Assembly: GCF_003096195.1 (NCBI RefSeq)
Contig: NZ_CP023004.1
Location: 3,886,501-3,950,500 of the forward strand
Reading direction: 5' to 3'
DNA length: 64,000 nt
Source: Ereboglobus luteus
Lineage (GTDB): Bacteria > Verrucomicrobiota > Verrucomicrobiia > Opitutales > Opitutaceae
Position numbers and translations under genes: made by a program. Shown piece after piece: positions 32,443-40,248 of this stretch. Numbering within the stretch: position 1 is the first letter of the stretch; every line of letters begins with the position of its first letter. The notes under the pieces are model-generated. The model did not search any database, was not told the DNA's origin, and saw only the letters and a list, made by a program, of their open reading frames with translations.

Positions 32443-32459
32443 GAAAAAGGAGGGATTGT

Positions 32460-32545
32460 GCCCGGGAGCGCGGACATCCTGTCCGCATTTTGTATTCGCA
32501 AACTGAATACGCACTAGATGTTGCGGGCGGGACGCCCGCGCTCCC
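32460..32545. repeat. Inverted GC-rich dispersed element
   Basis: CCCGGGAGCGCG near 32461 is complementary to CGCGCTCCCGGG near 32536, with GGACATCCTGTCC and GGGCGGGACGCCC inside. The layout is two different imperfect palindromes facing each other between two co-directional genes. Elements like these are frequent in Opitutaceae-like genomes, from memory. Confidence 0.6.
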
Positions 32546-32553
32546 GGGGGAAA

Positions 32554-34029
32554 TTATTTCCACGACGGGCCGACGTCGGCGGGCGTGAGGACGCGGAACG
32601 CGCCCTCCGTGCCGATGAAGAGCGAGCGGGCTCCGGGCGCGTTGGCGGCGAGTTCGGGAAGCACGGGACGGAGCACGTCGTCGGCGCCGCGCCGCCATTC
32701 AATGCGCGCGCCGGGTTCGACGCCCGCTTGTATTTGGTTTGTGGATACAGCCTCGCCGCCGTCGACCAGGTTACCCTCGTAGTGGCAGGGGGCGAAGGCA
32801 AGCGTGTCGAGCGGCGGGGCGCGGTCTGGCGCGGTGATGACGATGGCGGGGGACTTCGCGCCCGCGCCGGTTTTGCGGATGAGGTTGCCGACGATCTGGC
32901 ACGACTCGGGCAGGAGCACGCGCTGGGCTTTCGGCCAGCCGGATTTGTAGTCGCGACCGACGGCGATGTCGAAGCCGGCGTTGTCAACGAGGGTGTTGTA
33001 GGCGACGACGGTGTAGCGGGGCTGGTTGTAGCGCGGCACGCGGCCGTGCACGGTTTTGTCGCGGAGGATCGGCTCGAACTTTTCAGTGAGCGCCTCAAGA
33101 AAGAGCTCGCCGCTCATGAGGCCGATGCCGGTGGCGCAGCCCTCGATGTAGTTTTGCACAATGCGGTGGTGCCGTCCGGTGATGCGCATGCCGTAGGCGT
33201 CCCTCACGCCGTCGCCGAAGATGAAATTGCCCTCGATCACATTGTAGTTGCCGGAGCGGTTGGTGATGCCGCCGCTGGTGCCGCGAATGGTGTTGTTGCG
33301 AACGGTGTTGCGGTTCGACTTGAGCGAGATGATTTCCATCGCCTCGCCGTGCGCCTGCTCGAAGAGGTTGCTCTCGATGGTGAAAAACGCGCCATCGGGA
33401 CCGAGCTCCTCGTTGCCGCCGTAACCCCATATGCGGAAGATTTCGCGGCCGTTTTTCGGCACGCGCGCGATGTCCTTGAAATGGCAATGATCAACGGTGT
33501 TGTGGCGCGAGCCGCCGAGGTTGTTTCCGACGACGGGCTGGTGGTGGTTTTTGCCGCTGACAAGGAGGTGGTCGGCGCGGTTGCGGTCGCCCTTGAAATA
33601 AATCCAATAGTAGCCGGCGCCGGGAATTTCGGGATTGCAATCGACAATGGCGCTGTCGGTGAGGCGGCAGTCGTGCGAGGCAAAATCGACAATGTTTCTT
33701 TTGGGCGGAGGCGTGGCGCGCAGGAAACGCAGGCCGGAAACCTCGATGTGGGGCGCGGAAAAGGCGAGGTGCGATTTGCCGGTGAGCGTGACGCCGCCGG
33801 GGGTTTGCGCGCGGACGCGGAGCGGCGCGTCACTCGTGCCGCCGCGCGCGAGGTCGAGCGAGGTGTCGCGCCATTCGCCATCGGCAAGGATGATGGTGTC
33901 GCCGGGCGCGGCGGCGGAGAGCGCGGAGGCGAGCTCGGCGGGATTGGCGACGCGATGCGTGGCGGCGCCGGCGGTGACAAGAAGACAGAGGCCGACGGAC
34001 AGAAGGCCGGGGAGACGGGGAAGTTTCAT
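32554..34029 (-). CDS. PL6-type polysaccharide lyase (alginate or chondroitin-B type)
   Basis: 491 residues from the Met at 34029 (MKLPRLPGLLSVGLCLLVTA is a signal peptide; the frame stays open further upstream). PL6 beta-helix lyase pattern: VANPAELASALSAAAPGDTIILADGEW, SAPHIEVSGLRFLR, LVSGKNHHQPVVGNNLGG, NTVDHCHFKDIARVPKNGREIFRIWGYGG, ESNLFEQAHGEAMEIISLKSNRNTVRNNTIRGTSGGITNRSGNYNVIEGNFIFGDG, and RITGRHHRIVQNYIEGC. The family eliminates across uronate linkages with Lys/Arg in the groove; the EIISLKS strand carries the likely catalytic Lys. It ends FRVLTPADVGPSWK, a tail shared with the next gene upstream. It lies 50 bp downstream of that second PL6 gene. Confidence 0.85.
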   Translation of the reverse strand: MKLPRLPGLLSVGLCLLVTAGAATHRVANPAELASALSAAAPGDTIILADGEWRDTSLDLARGGTSDAPLRVRAQTPGGVTLTGKSHLAFSAPHIEVSGLRFLRATPPPKRNIVDFASHDCRLTDSAIVDCNPEIPGAGYYWIYFKGDRNRADHLLVSGKNHHQPVVGNNLGGSRHNTVDHCHFKDIARVPKNGREIFRIWGYGGNEELGPDGAFFTIESNLFEQAHGEAMEIISLKSNRNTVRNNTIRGTSGGITNRSGNYNVIEGNFIFGDGVRDAYGMRITGRHHRIVQNYIEGCATGIGLMSGELFLEALTEKFEPILRDKTVHGRVPRYNQPRYTVVAYNTLVDNAGFDIAVGRDYKSGWPKAQRVLLPESCQIVGNLIRKTGAGAKSPAIVITAPDRAPPLDTLAFAPCHYEGNLVDGGEAVSTNQIQAGVEPGARIEWRRGADDVLRPVLPELAANAPGARSLFIGTEGAFRVLTPADVGPSWK

Positions 34030-34079
34030 GGGTGTGATAAAATGGTTTTCGCAAACGAGGGCGCGCGCAAGGCGTGCCC

Positions 34080-35336
34080 CTACGGGGCCGTGGGACCGAC
34101 ATCGGCGGGTGTGAGCACGCGGATGCCGGCGTCGCCGGGCGTGAGCGCGCCGGGGTCGGATTGTTTGACGGCGTCTTTGGGAAGGTCGCCGATGGACTTG
34201 GTTTTCCAGACGGTGTTTTGGCCCCATGTCGGATTGGTGTAGGGGCCGTCGAGCTTGGCGGCGACATCGCCGCCGATGATTACGTTTTCCGCAAAGGTGA
34301 TGTGCGTCGCGCCGAGGCCGTTTGAGCGGCGGTGCATCACGTATTGGGATTTGTTTTCGACGAGGATGTTTTGGCGAATTTCGTTGTAGTCGGGACGGTC
34401 GTGCGAGGTGAGTTTCGCGCCGTCGGCAACCTCGCCGCCACCGTTGCCAAGGTTGATGCCGTTGCTGTTGCGCTCGAGATAGTTTCCGATGACTTTGTTG
34501 CGGTCGCCAAAGATGCGCAGCCCGGCGGTGTTGCGGAAATAGTTTTTCTCGGCGACGCAGTCGTTGCCGTGGCGGAGCGTGAGTTGCGCGCCGGGACTGT
34601 CGAGAAATGTGTTGTGCCGGTAGATGTTGCCGCAGGACTTGTTGGAGATGAGTTCGTTTTCCCCGACGCAGCGGACGAAGAGGTTGTGCTCAATGACACC
34701 GCCGCCGGTGGACATGCTCAGGTGGCTGAGGCCGTAGCGGATTGTCTCGAGTCCGTTGGTTTCGCCGGAGACGGGGGATTTTTGAAAGTCGTGAAAGTAG
34801 TTGTGGTGAATCCATGCGCGGCGCGCGACTTGCCCGTTTTCGCCGGCGACTGAGATCATGTTTCCCTTGCGGCTTTTGTTGCGAAATTCGTTGTGGTCGA
34901 TTTCGCAATCGTCGCCATTGACGCCGAGGTAAGGGCCGCCGCCGGGGCACTCGAACACGCAGCGCGTTATGCGTATGTGGTGCGCGCCGACGCCGATTTT
35001 GGTTTTGCCCGCGGCGTTGAAAAACTTGAACCCGGAGATGACGATGTGCGACGCGTCTTCTTTTATCGAGATGCCCTGTCTGCCGCGCAGCTCGACGCCG
35101 CCGACGGTTTCGGCGGCGATGGTGACGGGACGGTCTTTCGCACCGGAGCGTGTGATGTCGATGGATTCGTCCACATCGTAGGAACCGTTTTTCAGCGTGA
35201 TCGTATCGCCGGGTTTGGCGCGGTCGATGGCGGCTCGGAGCGAGGCAATGGAATCGACGATTTCGCCGCGAGCGGAAAGAAGTGAGGCGTGAATGGCGAG
35301 GAGCGAAAGAAAGGGTATGAGGAGGAGTTTGCGCAT
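34080..35336 (-). CDS. Second PL6-type polysaccharide lyase
   Basis: 418 residues, signal peptide MRKLLLIPFLSLLAIHASLL. PL6 landmarks: SLRAAIDRAKPGDTITLKNGSYD, ASHIVISGFKFFNA, HHIRITRCVFEC, AWIHHNYFHDFQKSPVSGETNGLETIRYG, GVIEHNLFVRCVGENELISNKSCGNIYRHNTFLDSPGAQLTLRHGN, and NTAGLRIFGDRNKVIGNYLERN. The ENELISNKSCGNIYRHNTF segment carries the Lys expected for catalysis and LTLRHGN the Arg. These are closest in my reading to alginate-type PL6 enzymes, but a pectin-like or chondroitin-like substrate is possible. It ends IRVLTPADVGPTAP. First gene of its series, with an operator copy 61 bp upstream. Confidence 0.88.
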   Translation of the reverse strand: MRKLLLIPFLSLLAIHASLLSARGEIVDSIASLRAAIDRAKPGDTITLKNGSYDVDESIDITRSGAKDRPVTIAAETVGGVELRGRQGISIKEDASHIVISGFKFFNAAGKTKIGVGAHHIRITRCVFECPGGGPYLGVNGDDCEIDHNEFRNKSRKGNMISVAGENGQVARRAWIHHNYFHDFQKSPVSGETNGLETIRYGLSHLSMSTGGGVIEHNLFVRCVGENELISNKSCGNIYRHNTFLDSPGAQLTLRHGNDCVAEKNYFRNTAGLRIFGDRNKVIGNYLERNSNGINLGNGGGEVADGAKLTSHDRPDYNEIRQNILVENKSQYVMHRRSNGLGATHITFAENVIIGGDVAAKLDGPYTNPTWGQNTVWKTKSIGDLPKDAVKQSDPGALTPGDAGIRVLTPADVGPTAP

Positions 35337-35397
35337 GGGTGAAAATAAGACAGCTCGATTTTTCCGTCTTTTTGAAGGCGAAGTGAACGGAAAGGTT

Positions 35398-35413
35398 TAG
35401 TCCTTTTGGACCA
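35398..35413. promoter_or_regulatory. Locus operator copy, PL6 operon
   Basis: TAGTCC-TTTT-GGACCA on the plus strand (TGGTCC-AAAA-GGACTA in gene direction), 61 bp before the start at 35336. Only one of the six base pairs of the inverted repeat is imperfect. Confidence 0.72.
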
Positions 35414-35502
35414 CAAGAGGGGCGGAGACGCCAGCCACTGTTCGCTAGCGAGGCGGGGAATCTCCGGTGTCGACTCACGGGATTTTCGGCGCCGTTTGCA
35501 TT

Positions 35503-35531
35503 AAAATTGGTCTTGCAGAAAGACCAATTTT
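35503..35531. promoter_or_regulatory. 11-bp perfect inverted repeat before the ATPase gene
   Basis: AAAATTGGTCT (35503-35513) and AGACCAATTTT (35521-35531) pair exactly around a 7-bp loop, 17 bp before the ATG at 35549. A repressor site for autoregulation is plausible. The half-site ATTGGTCT also recalls GntR-type operators, although the spacing is larger. Confidence 0.55.
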
Positions 35532-35548
35532 TAAAATATTCAGTCTTC

Positions 35549-36880
35549 ATGGAGGACCAATTATCAGCAGTGGTGCGCGAGAAACTTGCGGACGCGGTCG
35601 AGATGGAGTTTCCCCCGGGAATGCGGCGCGAGCAGGTTTTGCCCGGCGTGCCAGGAAAGGCGCACGCAATCACCGGAATGCGGCGCGCGGGCAAGACGTT
35701 TTATTTGTTCCAATGCCTCCAGGACGCGCTGGCCCGGGGAGCGGACCGCGAACGGCTCGTGTATTTCAACTTTGAGGACGAACGACTTGAGGGCATGACG
35801 GCGGCGCGGCTTTCGCAAATCGTGGAGGCGTATTACCAGAGATTTCCGGAATTTCGCCGCAAGGCGGAGGTGCTGTTTTGTTTTGACGAGATCCAGATCG
35901 TCCCGGGGTGGGAGCGCTTTGTCCGGCGTCTGATGGACTCGGAGAAAGTTCGTGTGTGCCTGAGCGGCTCGTCCGCCAAGATGTTGAGCCGCGAAGTCGC
36001 CACGAGCATGCGCGGGCGGGCGATGGAAACGGTGATCACGCCGTTCAGCTTCCGGGAGTTTGCCACGGCGCGGGGAGTAGCCGTTCCCGCGCAGGACGCG
36101 GTGCCGGCGGCGCGCGCGCGCTCGCTGCTTCAAAAAACACTGGACGATTATTTGCGCATCGGCGGGTTTCCGGAGGCGCTTCATGTTTCATCGGAGCAGG
36201 ACAGGGTCAATTTGCTGCAAGGTTATGTGGACAGTGTGCTGTTTCGCGATGTCGCCGAGCGGCACGCTGTCGGCAATCTGGTGGCGTTGCGCGCATTCGT
36301 GCGGCAGCTTTTGCGCAACCCGGCGAAGGAATTCAGCGTGAGCAAAATTGCCGCCGACTTCGCCTCCCGCGGCATCGCGGTGTCGAAGGAAACGCTGCTG
36401 GCGTTTCTCGATTATTTCGAGGATGCGTTTTTGGTAGCGCCAATCTCCATTTTTTCGCGCTCCGAGCGCCGCCGTCAGGTGAATCCGCGAAAATTGTATC
36501 TTGCCGACCACAGCCTGGCGGCCGCATTCAGCCCGTCGGCCGGCATTGACCGAGGACGGCTGTTGGAAAACGTGGTCGCGTGCGAACTGGCGCGAAAAAC
36601 TCGCGACCTTGCTTATGTCAGGACATCCGGCGGGCTGGAGGTTGATTTTATCGCGACGGCCTTTGACGGCAGCCGGCATTTGATACAGGTGGCGTCCGAT
36701 GTTTCCTCGCGGCAAACGTGGGCACGCGAGGTCAAGGCGTTGCTCGAGGCGAAGGAGGAAACACGCGACGCGACTACCTGGTTGCTTTGCGAAGTCATGC
36801 CGCCGGCGGATTTCGAGATGCCCGAAAAAGTAAACGTGATGCCGCTTTGCCAATGGCTTTGCGGGAGGGATCTGAAATAA
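35549..36880 (+). CDS. AAA_14/DUF4143 ATPase
   Basis: 443 residues from the ATG at 35549; a TTG at 35507 is in frame but overlaps the hairpin just upstream. P-loop ATPase with Walker A GMRRAGKT (about residues 42-49), Walker B LFCFDEIQ, and sensor SGSSAKMLSREVATSMRGR, followed by a winged-helix-like part and the C-terminal DUF4143 nuclease-like fold (RGRLLENVVACELARKTRD..YVRTSGGLEVDFIA). Proteins of this group are very common in bacteria and archaea, often in accessory regions, with no agreed role; a PD-(D/E)xK nuclease-like end is visible as EVDFIA. It is the only plus-strand gene between two minus-strand CAZyme units and likely inserted there. Confidence 0.82.
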   Translation: MEDQLSAVVREKLADAVEMEFPPGMRREQVLPGVPGKAHAITGMRRAGKTFYLFQCLQDALARGADRERLVYFNFEDERLEGMTAARLSQIVEAYYQRFPEFRRKAEVLFCFDEIQIVPGWERFVRRLMDSEKVRVCLSGSSAKMLSREVATSMRGRAMETVITPFSFREFATARGVAVPAQDAVPAARARSLLQKTLDDYLRIGGFPEALHVSSEQDRVNLLQGYVDSVLFRDVAERHAVGNLVALRAFVRQLLRNPAKEFSVSKIAADFASRGIAVSKETLLAFLDYFEDAFLVAPISIFSRSERRRQVNPRKLYLADHSLAAAFSPSAGIDRGRLLENVVACELARKTRDLAYVRTSGGLEVDFIATAFDGSRHLIQVASDVSSRQTWAREVKALLEAKEETRDATTWLLCEVMPPADFEMPEKVNVMPLCQWLCGRDLK

Positions 36881-36901
36881 GGGGATTTATTCCGGGTGTG
36901 C

Positions 36902-38632
36902 TCAGGCGGTGGCGGACGGCGTGGCCCCGCGATCGTGGGTGATTTTCTTCGCGGCTTTGCGGAGGTCGCCGCCCTCGAGCGTGATGGCGGCGCTGCGCTC
37001 GCCCTCGACGGCGAGGTAAACGGCGGCGGGCGTCAACAGCCTCGGGGCGGAGATGAGCGTATCCGTTGTCTGGATACAGCGCAATGTAGAGGGCGCGTTG
37101 ACATTGCCTTGCGCGGCGATGTTGAGGAGCGCGGCGTCGGAAACGTTGTCGAGCACGACTGCGGGGCGCAGGTCGGGCTTCACGGTTTCAATGCGGATGT
37201 TGTCGAGCGTGAGTCCGCGGACGTTGCGCGCGTAAACGCCGTGCGCGGGGCGGTCGCCGATTTCGAAATACTCGCCGGCGATTTGCGGCACGTCGCGCAA
37301 ACGCGACTCCGCCTCGGTGCCGCCGCCCTCGAAGGTGAAGTGCACGTCGTTTAGCGAAATGTTTTCGAGGAAGTCGTTGCCGACGCCGTTGAGCGTGATG
37401 CAAGTGCGGTCCTCGCCGGGACGGTAGCCCTGCTCCCAGTGCATGTCGGCGAACTGGCGGCCGTGCGCGACGACGGTGCCGCGGATGTGCGAGAAGGAAA
37501 TGTTGCGCACCTTGCCGGGTATGAGCGGGCGTTGCGCGTCGCCGGGGCGCTGGCGGCGGCGCACGGAATCGAGCCCGATGGAGATGGGGCCGGTGACGTC
37601 GCGCATGATGATATTCGAGAACGAAATGTTTTCAAAGCGCGAGTTGGCGCGGCAGCTCATCTTGATGGCGCAGCCGTAGGTTTCGTAGATGACGCAGTTG
37701 CTGATGGTGATGTTCTCGGCCTCGCCGCCGCCGAAGCGGAAAATCGACCAGCGCGTGGAGAAGGTGGAGTTGGCGACGGTCACGTATTTGTTGCTGCCGA
37801 AGAGCGCGCAGGCGTCGTCCTGGCAGGTGACGTCGCAGCCGTTGATGTGCACGTAGCGCGAGCTGACGATGTGGAAGCCGTCGTTGTTTTTGTTGACGCG
37901 GTTGTGGACGCGGACGTTGTCGAGATAAACGCGCTCGCAGTTGAGAATGCGCACGCCGTGATAGGCGGCGGCGGTGAGGAATGCGTCGCGAATGCGGAGG
38001 TTTTTGCAGCGCGAAAAGATGAGCAGGTGCGGGCGCTGATAATAGCCGTCGGCGGAGTTCTGGCCGGGGCCGGTGTTGTCGCCGCGGCCGGTGTAGAAGG
38101 CGCGTCCGTTGCCGTCGATCGTGCCGTTGCCCTCGATGGTGATGTTTTCGGCGTCGGCGGCGGAGATGAAGACGATGTTGCCATTGCCGCGCGGGATGGC
38201 GCGTCCGGCGTGGTAATCCTCCGCGCGCGTGCTGCCGAGAATTTTGCCCTGCGTGGCGAGGTGCAGCGTGACGTTGCTTTTTAGCTCGAGCGTGCCGGAG
38301 AGAAAGGTGCCCGACGGGACAAGGACAACGCCGCCGTTGGCTTCGTGCGCGGCGTCGATGGCGGCTTGGATCGCGGCGGTGTTGAGTGTGACGCCGTCGC
38401 CGATGGCGCCATAGGCGCGAATGTCGAAGAAATGCGGAGCGCGGATGTCGGATGCCGGCGGGGCGCCGACGGTCCCTGTTGCTGTCGTGCCGGCGCCGGC
38501 GACAAGCGGGTATGCGAGGCCAGCGGCGAGCGCGGGAGCAGCGGCGCGGGTGAGCCAGTCGCGGCGGGTGATGGGGGATTGAAGGGGGCGCGCCGAAGTC
38601 GCGTCATTGAGGGCAACGGATTTTGTGGGCAT
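36902..38632 (-). CDS. GH28 polygalacturonase-type enzyme, Tat-exported
   Basis: 576 residues. Twin-arginine signal in the N-terminus (TRRDWLTRAAAPALAAGLA) and then the beta-helix: FFDIRAYGAIGDGVTLNTAAIQAAIDAAHEANGGVVLVPSGTFLSGTLELKSNVTLHL, the standard GH28 opening. Catalytic region NKNNDGFHIVSSRYVHINGCDVTCQDDACALFGS supplies NDG and paired Asp residues (QDDACAL). MSCRANSRFENISFSNIIM follows. The usual His and RxK motifs are altered, so specificity may differ from classical polygalacturonase. It is a single-gene unit ending 21 bp after the convergent ATPase gene, and an operator copy lies 47 bp upstream of its start. Confidence 0.85.
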   Translation of the reverse strand: MPTKSVALNDATSARPLQSPITRRDWLTRAAAPALAAGLAYPLVAGAGTTATGTVGAPPASDIRAPHFFDIRAYGAIGDGVTLNTAAIQAAIDAAHEANGGVVLVPSGTFLSGTLELKSNVTLHLATQGKILGSTRAEDYHAGRAIPRGNGNIVFISAADAENITIEGNGTIDGNGRAFYTGRGDNTGPGQNSADGYYQRPHLLIFSRCKNLRIRDAFLTAAAYHGVRILNCERVYLDNVRVHNRVNKNNDGFHIVSSRYVHINGCDVTCQDDACALFGSNKYVTVANSTFSTRWSIFRFGGGEAENITISNCVIYETYGCAIKMSCRANSRFENISFSNIIMRDVTGPISIGLDSVRRRQRPGDAQRPLIPGKVRNISFSHIRGTVVAHGRQFADMHWEQGYRPGEDRTCITLNGVGNDFLENISLNDVHFTFEGGGTEAESRLRDVPQIAGEYFEIGDRPAHGVYARNVRGLTLDNIRIETVKPDLRPAVVLDNVSDAALLNIAAQGNVNAPSTLRCIQTTDTLISAPRLLTPAAVYLAVEGERSAAITLEGGDLRKAAKKITHDRGATPSATA

Positions 38633-38679
38633 GTTTTCAACCTTAGGAGAAGGTGATGCCCGAATGGAAAAGCTTTTAA

Positions 38680-38695
38680 TAGACCTATTGGACTA
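38680..38695. promoter_or_regulatory. Locus operator copy, GH28 gene (36902-38632)
   Basis: TAGACC-TATT-GGACTA on the plus strand (TAGTCC-AATA-GGTCTA in gene direction), 47 bp before the start. The next about 20 bases in gene direction (TTAAAAGCTTTTCCATTCG) match those after the copy at 43797-43812, and a TTCTCCTAAGGT element follows. Confidence 0.78.
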
Positions 38696-38789
38696 CGGCG
38701 GAAGCGGGAGCGCGGTTGACTGCAGGGCGTTTTTCAGAATGCCCGGCGGGCGCGTGCATTTTTTTGCACGCGGGAGCGCGTCGCTGCCT

Positions 38790-39956
38790 TCACAATTCCC
38801 GCACGCGTGCCAGGCATTCCGCCAGAGGCAGAACCTCGACGCCTTGCGGCAAGGCTAGGGTTTCGTTGCCGGGGGAAACAAGCCAGCGGCGGTTTATTTT
38901 CAAATCATCGCAACCTTGGTGAAAGCCGCGCGCGGGCTTGGGATGTGTTGCGTTCGCCTTGGCTTCTATCGCCACCTCCGGCTGGCCATTTTTCAACAGG
39001 AGAAAATCTATCTCCGCGCCGGCGGCCGTGCGCCAAAACGCGACATCCCAGCCGGCGGGCAGGCTGGCGTCGAGATGCTGCAACACAAAGCCCTCCCACG
39101 ACGCGCCCAGGGACGGATGCCCAAGCAGGGCCGTCTTGTCCGGAATGCCGAGCAGCGCATGCGCAAGGCCGGAGTCGGCCAGATAAATTTTGGGCGACTT
39201 GGTCAGTCGTTTGCCGAGGTTTCGATAATAGGGCTCCAACCGGCGCACCAGCAGCGTCTGACTCATCGCATCAAGATAACGCGAGGCGGTGTTCGTGCCG
39301 ATGCCCAGCGTGCGCGCTAGACTCGACGCGTTCCAGAGTTGCCCGTGCAGGTGCGCGAGAAGCAGCATGAAACGTCGCATGCGTTCCGGAGGCAGGTCGA
39401 ATCCGAGCAGGCTCAAATCGCGCTCCACCAAATCGCGCAGGTAGGCGTTGCGCCATTCCATGCTCGTGTCGTCATCGGCGGACAGAAAAGCCTCGGGAAA
39501 TCCCCCGCGCGCCCAGAGTGTGTCGAGTCGCGCCTGTCCGCCGACTTCGTCGAGCGTGAGCGGGCGCAACACAAGCGTTTGGACGCGTCCGGCAAGGCTT
39601 TCCGCCGACTGCCGTCTCAAATCGGGTGATGCGGAGCCGAGCAGAAGAAAACGCCCGGGCCGCCGGTTCGCGTCCACGAGCACGCGCAACACGGGAAACA
39701 ACGAGGGCATTCGCTGGGCTTCGTCGATGATGACGAGCTTGTCCTCGAACGCCCCCAGCGCACTCAACGGATCCTCCATCGCAAGCGCATGGCGCGGATC
39801 TTCCAAATCGTAAAAGTGCACTCTCAACGCGAGGTCGCCGGCTATTTTGTCCGCCAGAGTTGTCTTTCCCGACTGTCGTGCGCCAACCAGTGTGACCACG
39901 GGAAAACGACTCAACGCCGAGCGGATATTTTTTTCGAGTTTGCGAGCGAGCATCAT
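38790..39956 (-). CDS. AAA_14/DUF4143 ATPase, second copy
   Basis: 388 residues; MMLARKLE allows a start at 39956 or 39953. Walker A VGARQSGKTTLAD at about residues 24-36, Walker B LVIIDEAQRMPSLF, sensor LLLGSASPDLRRQSAESLAGR. The central part has a winged helix (LWNASSLARTLGIGTNTASRYLDAMSQTLLVRRLEPYY). The C-terminal DUF4143 has SWEGFVLQHL..., WRTAAGAEIDFLLLKNGQPEVAIEAKAN, where E-ID and EAKA resemble a PD-(D/E)xK nuclease core. It is distantly related to the ATPase at 35549-36880 and likewise sits between two CAZyme units, with a short palindrome directly upstream. Biological role unknown. Confidence 0.85.
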   Translation of the reverse strand: MMLARKLEKNIRSALSRFPVVTLVGARQSGKTTLADKIAGDLALRVHFYDLEDPRHALAMEDPLSALGAFEDKLVIIDEAQRMPSLFPVLRVLVDANRRPGRFLLLGSASPDLRRQSAESLAGRVQTLVLRPLTLDEVGGQARLDTLWARGGFPEAFLSADDDTSMEWRNAYLRDLVERDLSLLGFDLPPERMRRFMLLLAHLHGQLWNASSLARTLGIGTNTASRYLDAMSQTLLVRRLEPYYRNLGKRLTKSPKIYLADSGLAHALLGIPDKTALLGHPSLGASWEGFVLQHLDASLPAGWDVAFWRTAAGAEIDFLLLKNGQPEVAIEAKANATHPKPARGFHQGCDDLKINRRWLVSPGNETLALPQGVEVLPLAECLARVREL

Positions 39957-39965
39957 GGTATAACC

Positions 39966-39979
39966 TGCGATTTATCGCA
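39966..39979. promoter_or_regulatory. Palindrome before the second ATPase gene
   Basis: TGCGAT-TT-ATCGCA, perfect 6-2-6 inverted repeat nine bases before the ATG at 39956. It is a candidate operator, matching the arrangement of the first ATPase gene. Confidence 0.5.
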
Positions 39980-40040
39980 TTTATCATGGATAATTCGCCA
40001 TGACATGGAGAATATGCAAGGATAATTTGCCGTCTTGTGA

Positions 40041-40102
40041 GGTAGTCTGAACCGTCTTTGTGAGCTGGGAACGATGCGGCTCACCGGGACGGTTCGCCCT
40101 AC
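40041..40102. repeat. Decayed copy of the 27-bp-arm palindrome
   Basis: The right arm (CGGCTCACCGGGACGGTTCG, continuing CCCTACC) equals that at 27446-27472. The left arm (GGTAGTCTGAACCGTCTTTG) carries several substitutions. The next bases, ACCAAAGGGCATTGTCTCGC, also resemble the flank of the first copy. At 40184-40204 is a fragment of the repeat seen at 45273-45297. Rest of 39980-40248: nothing else seen. Confidence 0.75.
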
Positions 40103-40248
40103 CAAAGGGCATTGTCTCGCGATAATTTAAGTCGAAAAGGCTCTTCTGTCCCAGATCTGTTTATGTTTCGCTTTTTCAAACCGGCAGACTTGGTAGTCCG
40201 CGCCACGATGCCGAATGACCACCGTTGTTTGCCGCGTTTTCGGGCGGG

